From positions 2,480,501-2,544,500 of the forward strand of contig CP106741.1 in NCBI GenBank assembly GCA_030323305.1: 64,000 nucleotides of DNA. Reading direction: 5' to 3'. Shown here piece by piece: positions 45,580 to 55,442 of this stretch (position 1 is the stretch's first letter; every line of letters starts with the position of its first letter). The stretch comes from Paenibacillus sp. CC-CFT747. GTDB lineage: Bacteria > Bacillota > Bacilli > Paenibacillales > NBRC-103111. The notes under the pieces are model-generated. The model saw nothing but the letters and a program-made list of their open reading frames with translations. It was not told where the DNA came from and searched no databases. A program made the translations under genes and the position numbers.

Positions 45580-46389
45580 ATGAGCCTGCAGGAGGAAATT
45601 ATTGCGACGCTTGGCGTCAAGCCTCAGATTGACGTGGAGGAAGAGATCCGCAAGCGGGTCGATTTTCTGAAATCGTATATGGTCAACGCAGGGGTGAACG
45701 GCCTCCTGATCGCGATCAGCGGCGGGATCGACAGTGCGGTAGCGGCCGGCTTGTGCAAGCAAGCGACGGACGAGCTGACCGAGGAGAAGGGCAAGGAGTA
45801 CATAACGCTGGGGGTCTTCCAGCCGTATGGGAAGCAGAAGGACATTTCAGACAGCTACGCGACGGCGGAAGCCTTCCAGCTGAAATACAAAATCGAGACG
45901 AATATTGAAGAGGCGGTGAACGAAATCGCCCTGGAAGCCGAGCACGGCTTGAAGAGCATCGGGCGGTCCCAGCACCTCAGCAAGGGCGGCAAGGGCAACG
46001 TCATGGCGCGTACGCGGATGGTGATGCAGTATGCGCTGGCCTTTGAGCTGAACCTGCTCGTCGTGGGAACGGACCATGCCTCGGAGGCGGTCACGGGCTT
46101 CTTCACGAAATGGGGAGACGGCGCGGTCGACCTGACCCCGCTTAGCACTTTGAACAAACGTCAAGTGCGCCAGCTGGCGGCGAAGCTGGGGGTTCCGAAG
46201 AGCATTCTGGACAAGGCTCCGTCGGCGGGCCTTTGGGCGGACCAGACGGATGAGGGCGAGCTTGGCATTACCTATGAGGACAACAGCAGCTACCTGGAGG
46301 GCAAGGAGATCGATCCGGCCGTCAAGGAGAAGCTCGAAAGCATCTACAAGCGGACCTCGCATAAACGCAACGACATTCCCGGTATTTAA
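45580..46389 (+). CDS. nadE: NH3-dependent NAD(+) synthetase
   Basis: 269 residues with the P-loop AISGGIDSAVAAGLCKQ (SGGxDS, near residue 47) and NVMARTRMVMQYALAF. The C-terminal part has VGTDHASEAVTGFFTKWGDG and VDLTPLSTLNKRQVRQLAAK. It makes NAD from deamido-NAD, ATP and ammonia in the cytoplasm. The ATG at 45580 is preferred because MSLQEEI matches the usual NadE start; the ATG three codons upstream is possible. It is intact and essential in most bacteria. Confidence 0.93.
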   Translation: MSLQEEIIATLGVKPQIDVEEEIRKRVDFLKSYMVNAGVNGLLIAISGGIDSAVAAGLCKQATDELTEEKGKEYITLGVFQPYGKQKDISDSYATAEAFQLKYKIETNIEEAVNEIALEAEHGLKSIGRSQHLSKGGKGNVMARTRMVMQYALAFELNLLVVGTDHASEAVTGFFTKWGDGAVDLTPLSTLNKRQVRQLAAKLGVPKSILDKAPSAGLWADQTDEGELGITYEDNSSYLEGKEIDPAVKEKLESIYKRTSHKRNDIPGI

Positions 46390-46404
46390 GGAGGATAACC
46401 TTAT

Positions 46405-46655
46405 ATGGAGCAAACCATTACGTTCTCCGAGCTGTTGGAGTCGTTAATTACGAATCAGGTTAACGTCACGATCGGTGCGGGGAAAGCGAGCTGAACGGGA
46501 CGATCCTCGCCTTCGATCCGGAGCCGAAGGTACTGACCTACCGGGATTCCTCTACCGGCACCCTTCATTTCATCCCGCTTACTTCGGTGCGGAGCATCGG
46601 GGTGGATGAGACGACCGGTGGGCTATCCTGCTTCCTGGACCTGTACCGGAAGTAA
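46405..46655 (+). CDS. Small hypothetical protein after nadE, frameshifted
   Basis: About 83 residues. It starts MEQTITFSELLESLITNQVN. Near 46480 the frame breaks within a GGGG run and resumes as LNGTILAFDPEPKVLTYRDS, ending LSCFLDLYRK. The strand-rich pattern suggests a small beta-barrel (Sm/LSM-like). TAAGGAGG lies 9 bases upstream of the ATG. It is sandwiched between nadE and acpS on the same strand. I do not recognise the family. Confidence 0.55.
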
Positions 46656-46683
46656 ACAGGGGAAAGGAAAAGGTAGGAACCGC

Positions 46684-47085
46684 ATGATTGTTGGAGTCGG
46701 CACGGATTTGACGGACATCGCCCGGATTGCCGGGCTTCTCGGCCAGCCGTCGGGCCGCCGCTTCCTCGAGCGCGTGCTCACGAACGCCGAACTGGCGCTG
46801 GCGGAGGAGCGCCGCGGGCGGCTGGCCGAATTCGCCGCGGGCCGGTTTGCCGCGAAGGAGGCCGTCGTCAAGGCGCTCGGCTGCGGCATCGGCCGGCAGG
46901 TGGCATGGCGCGACGTCGAGGTGCTGCCCGACGCTTCGGGCCGGCCGCAGTGCACCCTGTCGCCGGCCGCCAGGGAGCGGCTTGGCCTGGAGCCCGGCAT
47001 ACGGCTGCACCTGAGCATCACACACACCGGGACGACGGCGGCGGCCTTTGCCGTGGCGGAGCAGTCCGCGGGGAGAGCGGCATAG
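46684..47085 (+). CDS. acpS: Holo-[acyl-carrier-protein] synthase
   Basis: 133 residues. It begins MIVGVGTDLTDIARIAGLLG, with the metal-binding Asp of GTDL, and has the second motif RFAAKEAVVKALG (FAxKEAxxKALG). The C-terminal LHLSITHTGTTAAAFAVAE is the conserved SISHxxxxAxA strand. It transfers 4'-phosphopantetheine from CoA to acyl carrier protein. The ATG at 46684 follows AAAGGAAAAGGTAGGAACC. The gene is intact and slightly long at the C-terminus. Confidence 0.93.
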   Translation: MIVGVGTDLTDIARIAGLLGQPSGRRFLERVLTNAELALAEERRGRLAEFAAGRFAAKEAVVKALGCGIGRQVAWRDVEVLPDASGRPQCTLSPAARERLGLEPGIRLHLSITHTGTTAAAFAVAEQSAGRAA

Positions 47086-47095
47086 AATAAGGAAG

Positions 47096-47146
47096 AACAA
47101 AGTTCCGGAGAGGCCTTGCCGCCTACGGGACTTTGTTCTATTTATG
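47096..47146 (+). terminator. Terminator after acpS
   Basis: GAACAAAGTTCC pairs with GGGACTTTGTTC across a long loop and is followed by TATTT. Confidence 0.75.
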
Positions 47147-47280
47147 GTTATTTTATCCTTTCGTGGTTCCTATTTGGATTCCTAATGGCCCCCTTTCCAT
47201 TCTGAAAACCCTTGTGCCAAGGACTTTCGACACAAATTTAATAAAAAGAAAGGGGGGATTAGGTCCTAAGGTATAGGAAA

Positions 47281-47324
47281 CCGCCTATCCCTTCCAGTAG
47301 AATAAAAGAAAATAGGATAGGCGG
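47281..47324. repeat. Inverted repeat upstream of the histidine kinase gene
   Basis: CCGCCTATCC (47281-47290) and GGATAGGCGG (47314-47323) are perfect arms with a 23-base A-rich centre. It may be a binding site for a regulator of the kinase gene. Confidence 0.6.
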
Positions 47325-47374
47325 GTAGAGCCAGTCCCGTTTCCCATCCAATTCATGGGCAAAGGTTGAGGAAA

Positions 47375-48538
47375 ATGAGCGAAAGGGAGTATTTGAACTG
47401 GCTTCGAGGCCGCAAAGGGGTTGTCATCACCCGATGGCTGAAGAAACTGACCGAATTATATCCGGAAAGCTATGACCGAATAACCGGCAACCAAGGGGCC
47501 GAGGTGTTTTTTGATTTTATGCTCGATCTGGCCGTTCCGCTGGAGCAGCATAGTCATTTTCAGATGGTCCCGCTGTTATGTGAATCCTTATACGCGAGGG
47601 GAATTCCAAGCGAGCACATCCTCCACAGCAACCAGCTGTGGAGAGATTCCCTTCTGAAGCTGCTCGAAGAGGAGCCCGAAGGGCAGACATTTCCGCTTGG
47701 TCTGCTTAGGCAGATCATCAACCGGGTGGACACGTTCGAATCCCATATTTTCCGGTATTATACCCGGATGACGCAGGATCTGCTCGACGACAAGGACCGG
47801 GCGATCACCGAGCTTCATGAGGCGAGGAGGAATGCGGTGGGCAAGCTGGCCGCCGGGATGGCTCACGAAATACGCAATCCGCTTACGGCACTGTTCGGCT
47901 TTACCAAAATGATGAGAGGGCAGCTGGCGGCGGAGTCTTACGGCCGCCTGCCCGGCTATCTCGATATTATGGAAGAAGAGCTTTCCCAGATTCATATGCA
48001 GGTGACGGGCTTCCTGAGCTTCTCCGAGAAGGAAATCATAGAAGAGGCCTTCACCCGCATTTCCTCGAAAGCCCTGTTGGAATCGGTTCTCGCTTACACC
48101 GCTTCGCGGATGGCGGACGAGCATATCCAGCTTACCGTAACGTCCATGGAGGACCGGTTCTTGTTTATTCAGAAGACGGCGATCCGTCTGGTGATCTCCC
48201 ATATCTTCACCAACAGCATGGATGCCCTTGCCCGCAAGGAAGGTGGCAAGCGGATTGCCGTATCCGCCACGCAGGAGGGCGGCCGTTACCGGATCTCGAT
48301 TGCTAACAACGGCCCCGAGATCTCCTCCGAGCTGCGGGAGGGGCTTTTCGAGCCCTTCGAGACGGTAAAGGACAGGGAGACGGGCTTCGGTCTGGCCGTA
48401 AGCCGGCAGATGATGAAGAAGAACAACGGGGAGATCAGCTACAGCTCCGATGCGGAGGAGACGGTCTTTCATCTCATCTTTCGGGAGCATCCTCTGCCTT
48501 GCGGCTCATACGGGCAGCCTGCCGTACCTGGGGAATAA
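47375..48538 (+). CDS. Soluble sensor histidine kinase with an N-terminal HisK_N-like domain
   Basis: 387 residues and no membrane helix. The N-terminal 140 residues (EREYLNWLRGRKGVVITRWL, then SYDRITGNQGAEVFFDFMLD) resemble the HisK_N domain of Bacillus sporulation kinases. The kinase core has the H box LAAGMAHEIRNPLTALFGFT (phosphorylated His near residue 166), the N box IFTNSMDALARK and the G box ETGFGLAVSRQMMKKNNGEI. It probably phosphorylates a Spo0F-like or other response regulator that is encoded elsewhere. The ATG at 47375 has TTGAGG nearby; there is no regulator gene next to it. The gene is intact. Confidence 0.87.
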   Translation: MSEREYLNWLRGRKGVVITRWLKKLTELYPESYDRITGNQGAEVFFDFMLDLAVPLEQHSHFQMVPLLCESLYARGIPSEHILHSNQLWRDSLLKLLEEEPEGQTFPLGLLRQIINRVDTFESHIFRYYTRMTQDLLDDKDRAITELHEARRNAVGKLAAGMAHEIRNPLTALFGFTKMMRGQLAAESYGRLPGYLDIMEEELSQIHMQVTGFLSFSEKEIIEEAFTRISSKALLESVLAYTASRMADEHIQLTVTSMEDRFLFIQKTAIRLVISHIFTNSMDALARKEGGKRIAVSATQEGGRYRISIANNGPEISSELREGLFEPFETVKDRETGFGLAVSRQMMKKNNGEISYSSDAEETVFHLIFREHPLPCGSYGQPAVPGE

Positions 48539-48561
48539 ACCAAGGTGGACGCCCCTTTCGT

Positions 48562-48944
48562 TCAGCGAAGCTCCGAAAGCCATTCCGCCAGGGAGCGGAT
48601 CTCCTCCTTCGTCAACTTGTCCTTGAACGGGAGCATGCCGCCCCCTCCGTTAGCGATCTGTTCAGCAATCTGCTCCGCGCTTCGGCGGGCGCCTGCCTTC
48701 ACCAGGCTGGAGGAGGGCCCCATTCGGCCTTGAAGGTCGGCTCCGTGGCAGCCCGTACAGTTGGCTTTAAACAAGGCGACCGCCTCCGGGTGGCGGGCGT
48801 TCCCCGACTCAAGAGGATCGGAGGCGGCAACGGACGGGAGGGAGAGACCTGACCCGAACGGCCGTATGCCTGGCAGCCGGTAAGAACGGGCGCAAGGACG
48901 GCTATGCCGAGCACAGCCGTCCCCAGAATTCGCATTATGTGCAT
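48562..48944 (-). CDS. Membrane-anchored c-type cytochrome (c551/c550-like), frameshifted
   Basis: About 127 residues. The N-terminus MHIMRILGTAVLGIAVLAPV ends in a lipobox (LTGC), so it is a lipoprotein. Near 48850 the frame breaks. After it the mature protein carries the heme motif ALFKANCTGCHGADLQGRMG (CxxCH) and the distal methionine in GGGMLPFKDKLTKEEI. Such cytochromes shuttle electrons to the terminal oxidase outside the membrane. It ends 23 bases before the histidine kinase stop, convergent with that gene. Confidence 0.85.
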
Positions 48945-49050
48945 GAAGCGGTCCTTCTTTCGTCACTTTTCTACAGGATGACAGGTTTCACACGGTTCGG
49001 CAAGGGCGGCGTCTCCCATGCAGGGAATGTCTACTCACCCTGCCTGCCTG

Positions 49051-49352
49051 CTACTTCCTCAGCACATGCGGCCCCTGACCCGGCCGCCATTCGGCATAGG
49101 CCACCTGCCGGACATCGCCGAAGCCGCATTCCCGCAGCTTCTGCCGGAGCCAGCCTTCGTCACGTCGGATTTTCCTCCGTTCCTCCAACTGAATTTCTCC
49201 GAACTCCACCAGCCCGCGGAAGATGCGCGTCTTCTTCCGGCTCCAGCTTGTTTTACTTCCTTTCCTTAAGATTGACCTCCCCTTATGAATGAGCAAGGAA
49301 GGCGAGCCGTCCAGAGGACGCCGCAAGTTTGCGTGAGCACCTCGAACAGATC
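49051..49352 (-). pseudogene. Remnant of a DUF421 (YetF-family) gene
   Basis: It matches the intact copy at 54566-55027 over its whole length but lacks about 140 bases in the middle and ten more near 49328. The large deletion joins two CCAGCTT sites (54762 and 54906 in the intact gene), a short-repeat deletion. It reads on the minus strand as FGEIQLEERRKIRRDEGWLR and RECGFGDVRQVAYAEWRPGQ. The N-terminal membrane part is missing. It is clearly a non-functional copy. Confidence 0.88.
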
Positions 49353-49360
49353 GGCGCCCT

Positions 49361-49470
49361 CCATAATATAAATTAGATGTGAAGTAGGTAGAGAGGGAGG
49401 GAACGAAGGGATTAAACCCCTTCTATTTGGAAGCGCCTCCTGATCAGACTGCCTCTCCTATCTTGAAGGC
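49361..49470 (+). repeat. Leader repeat, copy 1 of 2
   Basis: It matches 49631-49740 at about 75-80 percent by eye: CATAATATAAATTAGATGTG, GTAG, GGGAGGGAAC, TTTGGAAGCGCCTCC, GATCAGAC. The two copies are 270 bases apart. Confidence 0.8.
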
Positions 49471-49630
49471 AATTGCTTCGCGTCGCTATCGGGGTAAGAG
49501 CCGGGAATCTAGTCCGCTTTCCGGTTCAGCTAACTGTTCTTCTGGCTTGGGCTGCTTTCGGGATTGGAGGGAACGAATATCAGCGCAAAGACAACTTCCA
49601 AAAAAGGGTGGAAAAACGCTGCTGTGTCCT

Positions 49631-49740
49631 TCATAATGTAAATTAGATGTAAAGTAGATGGAGGGGAGGGAACAAAGGGGTAAACCCGGTTATTTGGGAG
49701 CGCTTCCCGATCAGACAGCCTAGAATGCTTCCCTATTCTT
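49631..49740 (+). repeat. Leader repeat, copy 2 of 2, next to the heparinase-fold gene
   Basis: It has the same blocks as copy 1, with TGGGAGCGCTTCCC at 49695-49708 as the symmetric centre. It lies just upstream of the gene at 49779, so it probably holds promoter or operator sequence. Confidence 0.8.
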
Positions 49741-49778
49741 GCAGGAATTCAATGACCTGAGGGAGGGAAACGAAATTC

Positions 49779-52700
49779 ATGGTAAGGATGAAGCTGGATT
49801 TACGCACAGGTCGGTTGTTCACGACACTCATTCTGCTGCTTGCCCTGATCTCCACAACTATTTTTAGCGTGCCGCAGATGGTGGAAGCTGCCGGTACCGA
49901 TCTGCAAATCAACTTTGAGAACTACAAGGAAGGACCGCTGAACGGCCAGCAGGGATGGTCGGCCGACGTCAAAACGACGGTCACCTCGGCGGTGTATCAC
50001 CAAGGGGCAAGTCCGTTCAGATTCAGGACGACGACACGACCAAGGCTTATGGTCCGTTTATGAACTTTACGCCGATTACCCAGGGAAAGCTGGAATGGTG
50101 GGCCCGGACCGATACGAAGTCCCGGCTGATCACGCAGCTGCAAAGCTACAGTTCCAACGGAACGTTGACCGCGGAGTGGATGGGCTTTAACAGCACGGGC
50201 AACTTCGTGTATTACGACGGTTCCAACAAGGTGAACACCAGCGCGACCTATCAACTCAACCGCTGGTACCACTTTACGGTTCTCTTCGATACCGCTTCCC
50301 AGAAAAAGACGATTCTGATCTCCGATGAAGCGGGCCAGCCGCTCGTATTCGATACGGATATCGCCTTCCGGGATCCGGGCATGGGTTCGGTGAACCGTTT
50401 GCGGTTTTCGACGATCAGTACGGACGTAGGCGTTCACCATATTGATGATATCCGCATCAGCGACCGTATGGAGGAGGATTTGTCCGGCTTGACCGGCATT
50501 CGTCTTCACCAGCAGACCTACATGATGACCATGGGCCAATCGGCGGCATTGCAGGTATTAGGCACATTTACCGACGGAAGTCTGAACCCGGTATCCAGCG
50601 GCAACGTCTATACATCCAGCCATCCAGAGACCGTAGCGGTACAGCCGGACGGACTTATTCAAGCGATAGGAACGGGGAAGCGACAGTGACCGTAACAAAC
50701 GGTGTATACGGGGCTTCCGCCCAAGTGACCGTATTCGGTCCGGACGATGCTCCACCCTATAAATCGATCGCTCCGCGAGAGTTGAACCGAAATACCGATT
50801 TAAGCACATTGACCATTCTTACGCCTCCCGAGGCGGAGTGGAAGCAAAGCGGAGAAAGGCTTGCCGCCTTGCTGAATGCCAAATGGGGCATTCAGGCGCA
50901 AGTCGCGGTTTCCGATTCAGAGTCGGTTGGGGACGGCTGGGCGGGCCAAACGCTCGTTCTCGGCAATCTCGGCAACAATCCGCACATTGCCCGGCTGTAC
51001 GGTCTTTACTTGGCTTACACCGATGCCGTGCATCCGGGACCTGGGGGTATCAGCTTCAGACGATCGTCAATCCGTTCGGCCGGGGCGGCAACACCGTCCT
51101 TCTCGGTGCCAGTGATCTCTCGGGGCTGCAGCTCGGCGAGAATCGGCTGAATGCGATCCTGAGCGGCTTGGGCACCCCGTCGCTGCCTTGGCTGTCGGAG
51201 ACGAAGCTTGCGCCGGAAGCGGCTGCCAAGCTGCCTTACGGCACGAGCCCCATTCCACAGGATGTGGCCGCCATGAAGGCGGACGTCGATAAAATGACCG
51301 CCGAGCTCGTATCCGACAGCACCGAGGAGCTGGATGCGAATAAGCTGCTGTCGCTGTTCAGCCGGCTCACGTATTACGGGAGGCTGTATCAGCTGACCTC
51401 CGATCCGGGTTACGGCGAGGCTTACCGCTACATTTGGAAAGGATACGCTTCTTTCCTGAACCGGTTCCCGCAAACCGCCCAGGGCCAGCTGATCTCGAAG
51501 CGAAACATGTGGACGAACGGCTACGCGACCGTCGGTTCCTATACCGTCATGGAAGCCTCGCCGCTGTTCTCCGTGATGGACCGCAGGCAGATCACGTCCG
51601 CTTTGTACATGACCTATGAAGCCAATACGCGGGACGGCTACCTTGTGAACGCACCGGAGACGGGGGCGCGCTACAACCATGACGTCTTCCCGGCGCTCTC
51701 GATTATTTTCGGCGCGTCCTACTTCCAGAAATACCATGCGCTGCCGGAGGCGAGCGGCTGGTATCGTCTTGGCGAGCGCATTTTCAAGGGCAACACGTCG
51801 AACGTTAACCTGGATGAAGGCTCCGATTACCTCATGCACGTCCCGGGCATTACGCTGGAATATGCCATGGCGACGGGCGACCGCCGCTTCCTGGCGAAGG
51901 GCCTGCGGCCGAGCGCGGACTTGAACGCGATGATGATCGATAACCTCGGGACGATGTCCGGCGGAGGGGACGTATATCCGTTCGGCCGCAGCAGCGCCTA
52001 TTCCTGGAACCACTCGCAGGTGATGAACGCCGCATCCTGGTTTTTCAACGAGCCGCTGTATCAGTTTTTGCTCGAGCGGACAAGAACCGGACCGTTCGAC
52101 AAGCAGAATATGAGCGATCTGGACTTCCCGTTCCACCGTTTCATGACCGACAAAGCTTCCGTCACGGAGCTGACCGGTACCTATCCGATGGTGCAGTCGT
52201 ATCCGGTGGAGCAGGGAGTATATGACGAATTAAAAGATGATCTGGGCAAACCGCTCGACGTGCCGATCGAGGAGACCTTCCATAAGCTTGCGTTCCGCGA
52301 AGGCTTCGAGCTGAATGATTCTTACTTGATGGTCGACGGCTTCTCCGACGGGAAGCACGGCCATATGGACGGTAATACCATCATCAAGTACAGCGCCGAG
52401 GGCCGGATTTTCATCGACGACCGCGATTATATCGAGAAGGCGCCGAAAAACCATACGGGCATGCTGGTCGTCAAGGACGGCGTCCAGGAGGCGAAGCCCC
52501 CGCTGACCCGTCTGCAATGGGCCGCCGACGCCGGAGGAATCGGCATCAGCCGCAGCGAAACGCCGAATTACAACGGCGCAGATTGGACCCGCTCCATCAT
52601 CAGCCCGGGCGGACGCTTTTTCCTCATCTATGACGATGTCCTCCTGAAAGAGAACGGAAGCTACATGCTGGAGAATACGTGGCAGACGCTCGGCAGCTTG

Positions 52701-54473
52701 ACGATTCAAGGCGATCGGTTTGATGTCGAGCAGAAAGGCGCAGCGATGAGTATCCAGAGCCTGGATGAGTCCGATCTCCGGCAGTATGAACGGTACGGGC
52801 ACTTCATCAAGTATTGGAAAACGATTTATCCGTATCCGTATGCAGATGAGGAACACGTGCTCCGTGAAGTGAAAGAAGAACAGGCGTATGAGGCGGGAGA
52901 TACCAGCCGGTTCATCAACGTGTTGTCGAGCACAACGGCCGATGAGCCGGCAGTCAAAGCACGCAGGCTAAATGAGCAGACGGTTCGGATCGAAGAGGCG
53001 GACGGACGGGATTGGTTTGCCCATTGGGGCGCCCTGAACGCGGCCGGCTTCCAAACCGACGGGAAATTCCTTCTGGCCGGTGATGACGAGATTCTCCTTG
53101 CGGAGGTGTCGAATGCACGTATCGGCACGGAAACCCTCCGCTTTGACCAGCCGGTGATGCTGAAGCTGAAGGTCTCCGACGGTAGCTGGGAAGCCTATCG
53201 GCTGACCAAAGGCATGACCCAGTACGACGAGAACGGCAACCCGATCCAGAACGGAACGATTCGCTCGGGTATTCTCGCCGATAACGGAAGCTGGCTTGAG
53301 GGACTTCGCCAAGAGCTGCAGCGTCAGGATAATCCGACAGCTTGGAAGAAGCCTGTGCCGAATCCGGCTAACCCGAACAGCGCGTGGCAGAAGGAGTTGT
53401 CCTTCGGGGAAACGGTAACAAGTTCGGCCGTCGGGGACTTGGACGGAGACGGCCAGGATGATCTCGTGCTCGGCGGCATCAACGGCAAGGTTCAAGCCAT
53501 TTCGGCCGGCGGCCAGCCGCTCTGGACCTTCCAGAGCAAAGGCCGGGTTAACGAAGTAACCGTACAGGACGTACAGGGCGAGCCTGTGATCTTCGTCGCA
53601 ACGGAAAACTGGTTCGTTCACGTCGTGGACCGCACGGGCACGGAGAGCTGGATGGTGGAAATTCCTAATACACCGGAGCGTAGGGAGCAAAAGGGCAATC
53701 TGATCGGCGTCACGACAATCCGGGTCGCTCATATCAACGGCCAGGATCAAGCGCCTTGGATTATGGTCGGCACCCAGTTCCGCTATATTTACGGATTCGA
53801 CCTCCAAGGCAAGCAGGTGTATGAGGACATCGCTTACTTCTATGGCATCGAAGATCTGGAATTCCTTGATCTGGATGAGGACGGCAAGGACGAGGGCGTC
53901 ATCGGGCTCGAATATTATTACTATTCGTTCCTGAACGACGGAGTGTTGACCCGATACGGCGGCAGCCGTCAGCCGGGCCCGGGCTATAAGGTGCTGGAAC
54001 CGCTGGAGTCGTGGAGCGGCAGCACGCAGCCGGCAGTCGCCATAGGGACGAAGCAGAACCGTGTGCATTTGTTTCAATTTAAGGGTTCTCCGACAGAGCT
54101 GTGGAACCGGAATGTGGGTGGAGAGGTCAACGACATCCGTGCTGGGGACTTCGATCAAGATGGAATAACCGAGGTGCTGGTCGCCTCCGACGGGTTCCAA
54201 GTGTATCTGTTGAACGACGACGGCAGCGTACGCTGGCGGACGGCACTCGGCGATCGGGTGATGAAAGCGGCAGCCGTTCAGACGGGAGAAGGGCTGCGCT
54301 ATATGGCGGTAACGGACAACGGCCGCGTCTATACGCTAAATACGCAGGGCGAGATCGTATCGCAGGTTCAATATCAGGGATTGGTCCAAGGCCTGCACGA
54401 CGGCACGGGGACGGATCGGACCTGGATCGTGCTCGAGAACGGGGACGTATACCGTCCCAAGCTGAATCAATAA
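49779..54473 (+). CDS. Very large secreted heparinase-fold protein with lectin-like and beta-propeller domains, frameshifted
   Basis: About 1565 residues. The N-terminus (KLDLRTGRLFTTLILLLALI, then a cleavage-like VEA-AG) is a signal peptide. A LamG/concanavalin-like domain (residues about 40-230: FENYKEGPLNGQQGW, FTVLFDTASQKKTILISDEA) is followed by an Ig-like domain (LHQQTYMMTMGQSAALQVLG). The core (about residues 430-1180) looks like an alpha/alpha toroid plus beta-sandwich, as in heparinase II/III lyases: NGYATVGSYTVM, ARYNHDVFPALSIIF, and a sheet part with FSDGKHGHMDGNTIIKYSAE. The C-terminal 350 residues are FG-GAP/PQQ-like propeller repeats (DLDGDGQDDLVLG, DLDEDGKDEGVIG, DFDQDGITEVLVA). 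Breaks occur near 50020, 50675 and 51045. It probably degrades an acidic polysaccharide outside the cell. Confidence 0.8.
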
Positions 54474-54489
54474 GCGGGACTTACTAAAC

Positions 54490-54529
54490 AAGCGGCCGGA
54501 GGATGGGAACCTCCGGCCGCTTGTTTTTC
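54490..54529 (+). terminator. Terminator after the heparinase-fold gene
   Basis: AAGCGGCCGGAGG pairs perfectly with CCTCCGGCCGCTT around seven bases and is followed by GTTTTTCTT. Confidence 0.92.
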
Positions 54530-54565
54530 TTATCGTTAGATCCCCGATCATCCGAATCGCCAAAG

Positions 54566-55243
54566 CTACTTCCTCAGCACATGCAGCCCCTGGCCCGGCC
54601 GCCATTCGGCATAGGCCACCTGCCGGACATCGCCGAAGCCGCATTCCCGCAGCTTCTGCCGGAGCCAGCCTTCGTCCCGTCCGATTTTCCTCAGTTCCTC
54701 CAACTGAATTTCTCCGAACTCCACCAGCCCCCGCGGAAGATGGGCCTTCTCTTCCGGCTCCAGCTTAAGGTCCTGTACCGTAACCGTCTCAAAGTCCGGC
54801 TTCTTCAGTACACTGAGCTGCCCGTTCGTCTCCAGCAGAGCGAACGCCACTTCTTCTATGGCGAAAATATCCTTCTGCCTTAACATCATCCTCAGCTGGT
54901 CGAAATCCAGCTTGTTTTTCTTCATTTCCTTAAGATTGACCTCCCCATTATGAATGACCAGGGAAGGCGAGCCGTCCAGAGGACGCCGCAAGCCCCGGAA
55001 TTTTTGCGTGAGCACCTCGAACAGATAGGACAGAACCATCCATAACGCCAGGGCAAAAAGCAGCTTCCGGTAATTGGCATCCTTATCGTAAACCGTGTTG
55101 CCCACCAATTCACTCAGCATCAGCGAAGAAACAAAATCAAAGGGAGTCAGCTGGGAGATCTCTTTCTTTCCTAAGATTCTCGTTATCAGCCACAGGCCTG
55201 CGAATCCGGTTACCAGCTTAACCGTGATCAATCCGTAATCCAT
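54566..55243 (-). CDS. DUF421 (YetF-family) membrane protein, intact copy
   Basis: 225 residues. Two to three N-terminal membrane helices (GLITVKLVTGFAGLWLITRI, LFALALWMVLSYLFEVLTQ) are followed by the cytoplasmic YetF part with RRPLDGSPSLVIHNGEVNLK and LDFDQLRMMLRQKDIFAIEE. The C-terminus (LREC, EWRPGQGLHVLRK) is shared with the broken copy at 49051. Members are found in spore formers, some of them in the spore membrane, but their function is unknown. The start at 55243 has GAGGAGCGGATTTTCCC upstream. It is intact. Confidence 0.9.
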   Translation of the reverse strand: MDYGLITVKLVTGFAGLWLITRILGKKEISQLTPFDFVSSLMLSELVGNTVYDKDANYRKLLFALALWMVLSYLFEVLTQKFRGLRRPLDGSPSLVIHNGEVNLKEMKKNKLDFDQLRMMLRQKDIFAIEEVAFALLETNGQLSVLKKPDFETVTVQDLKLEPEEKAHLPRGLVEFGEIQLEELRKIGRDEGWLRQKLRECGFGDVRQVAYAEWRPGQGLHVLRK

Positions 55244-55442
55244 GGGAAAATCCGCTCCTCTCTTCTGGAGTCAGCCATCGGGCAGCAGGAAGCCCTTTTC
55301 TTCCTCTTACCCCCCTCCGAGGACGCTGAATCTGTAAAAATATCCCCATTCTTCCCGAATAGGGAACCCGCCTTGGTTAAAAATCAAAAGACCTGCACAA
55401 AGTAACGATGTCTAGGAAATTTACGGCAAGCGAGGGGATCGC

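Noticed and set aside
49695..49708. cre site for CcpA before the heparinase-fold gene
   Set aside because: Only about 10 of 14 positions fit the consensus, and the first leader copy fits no better. A different regulator is more likely.
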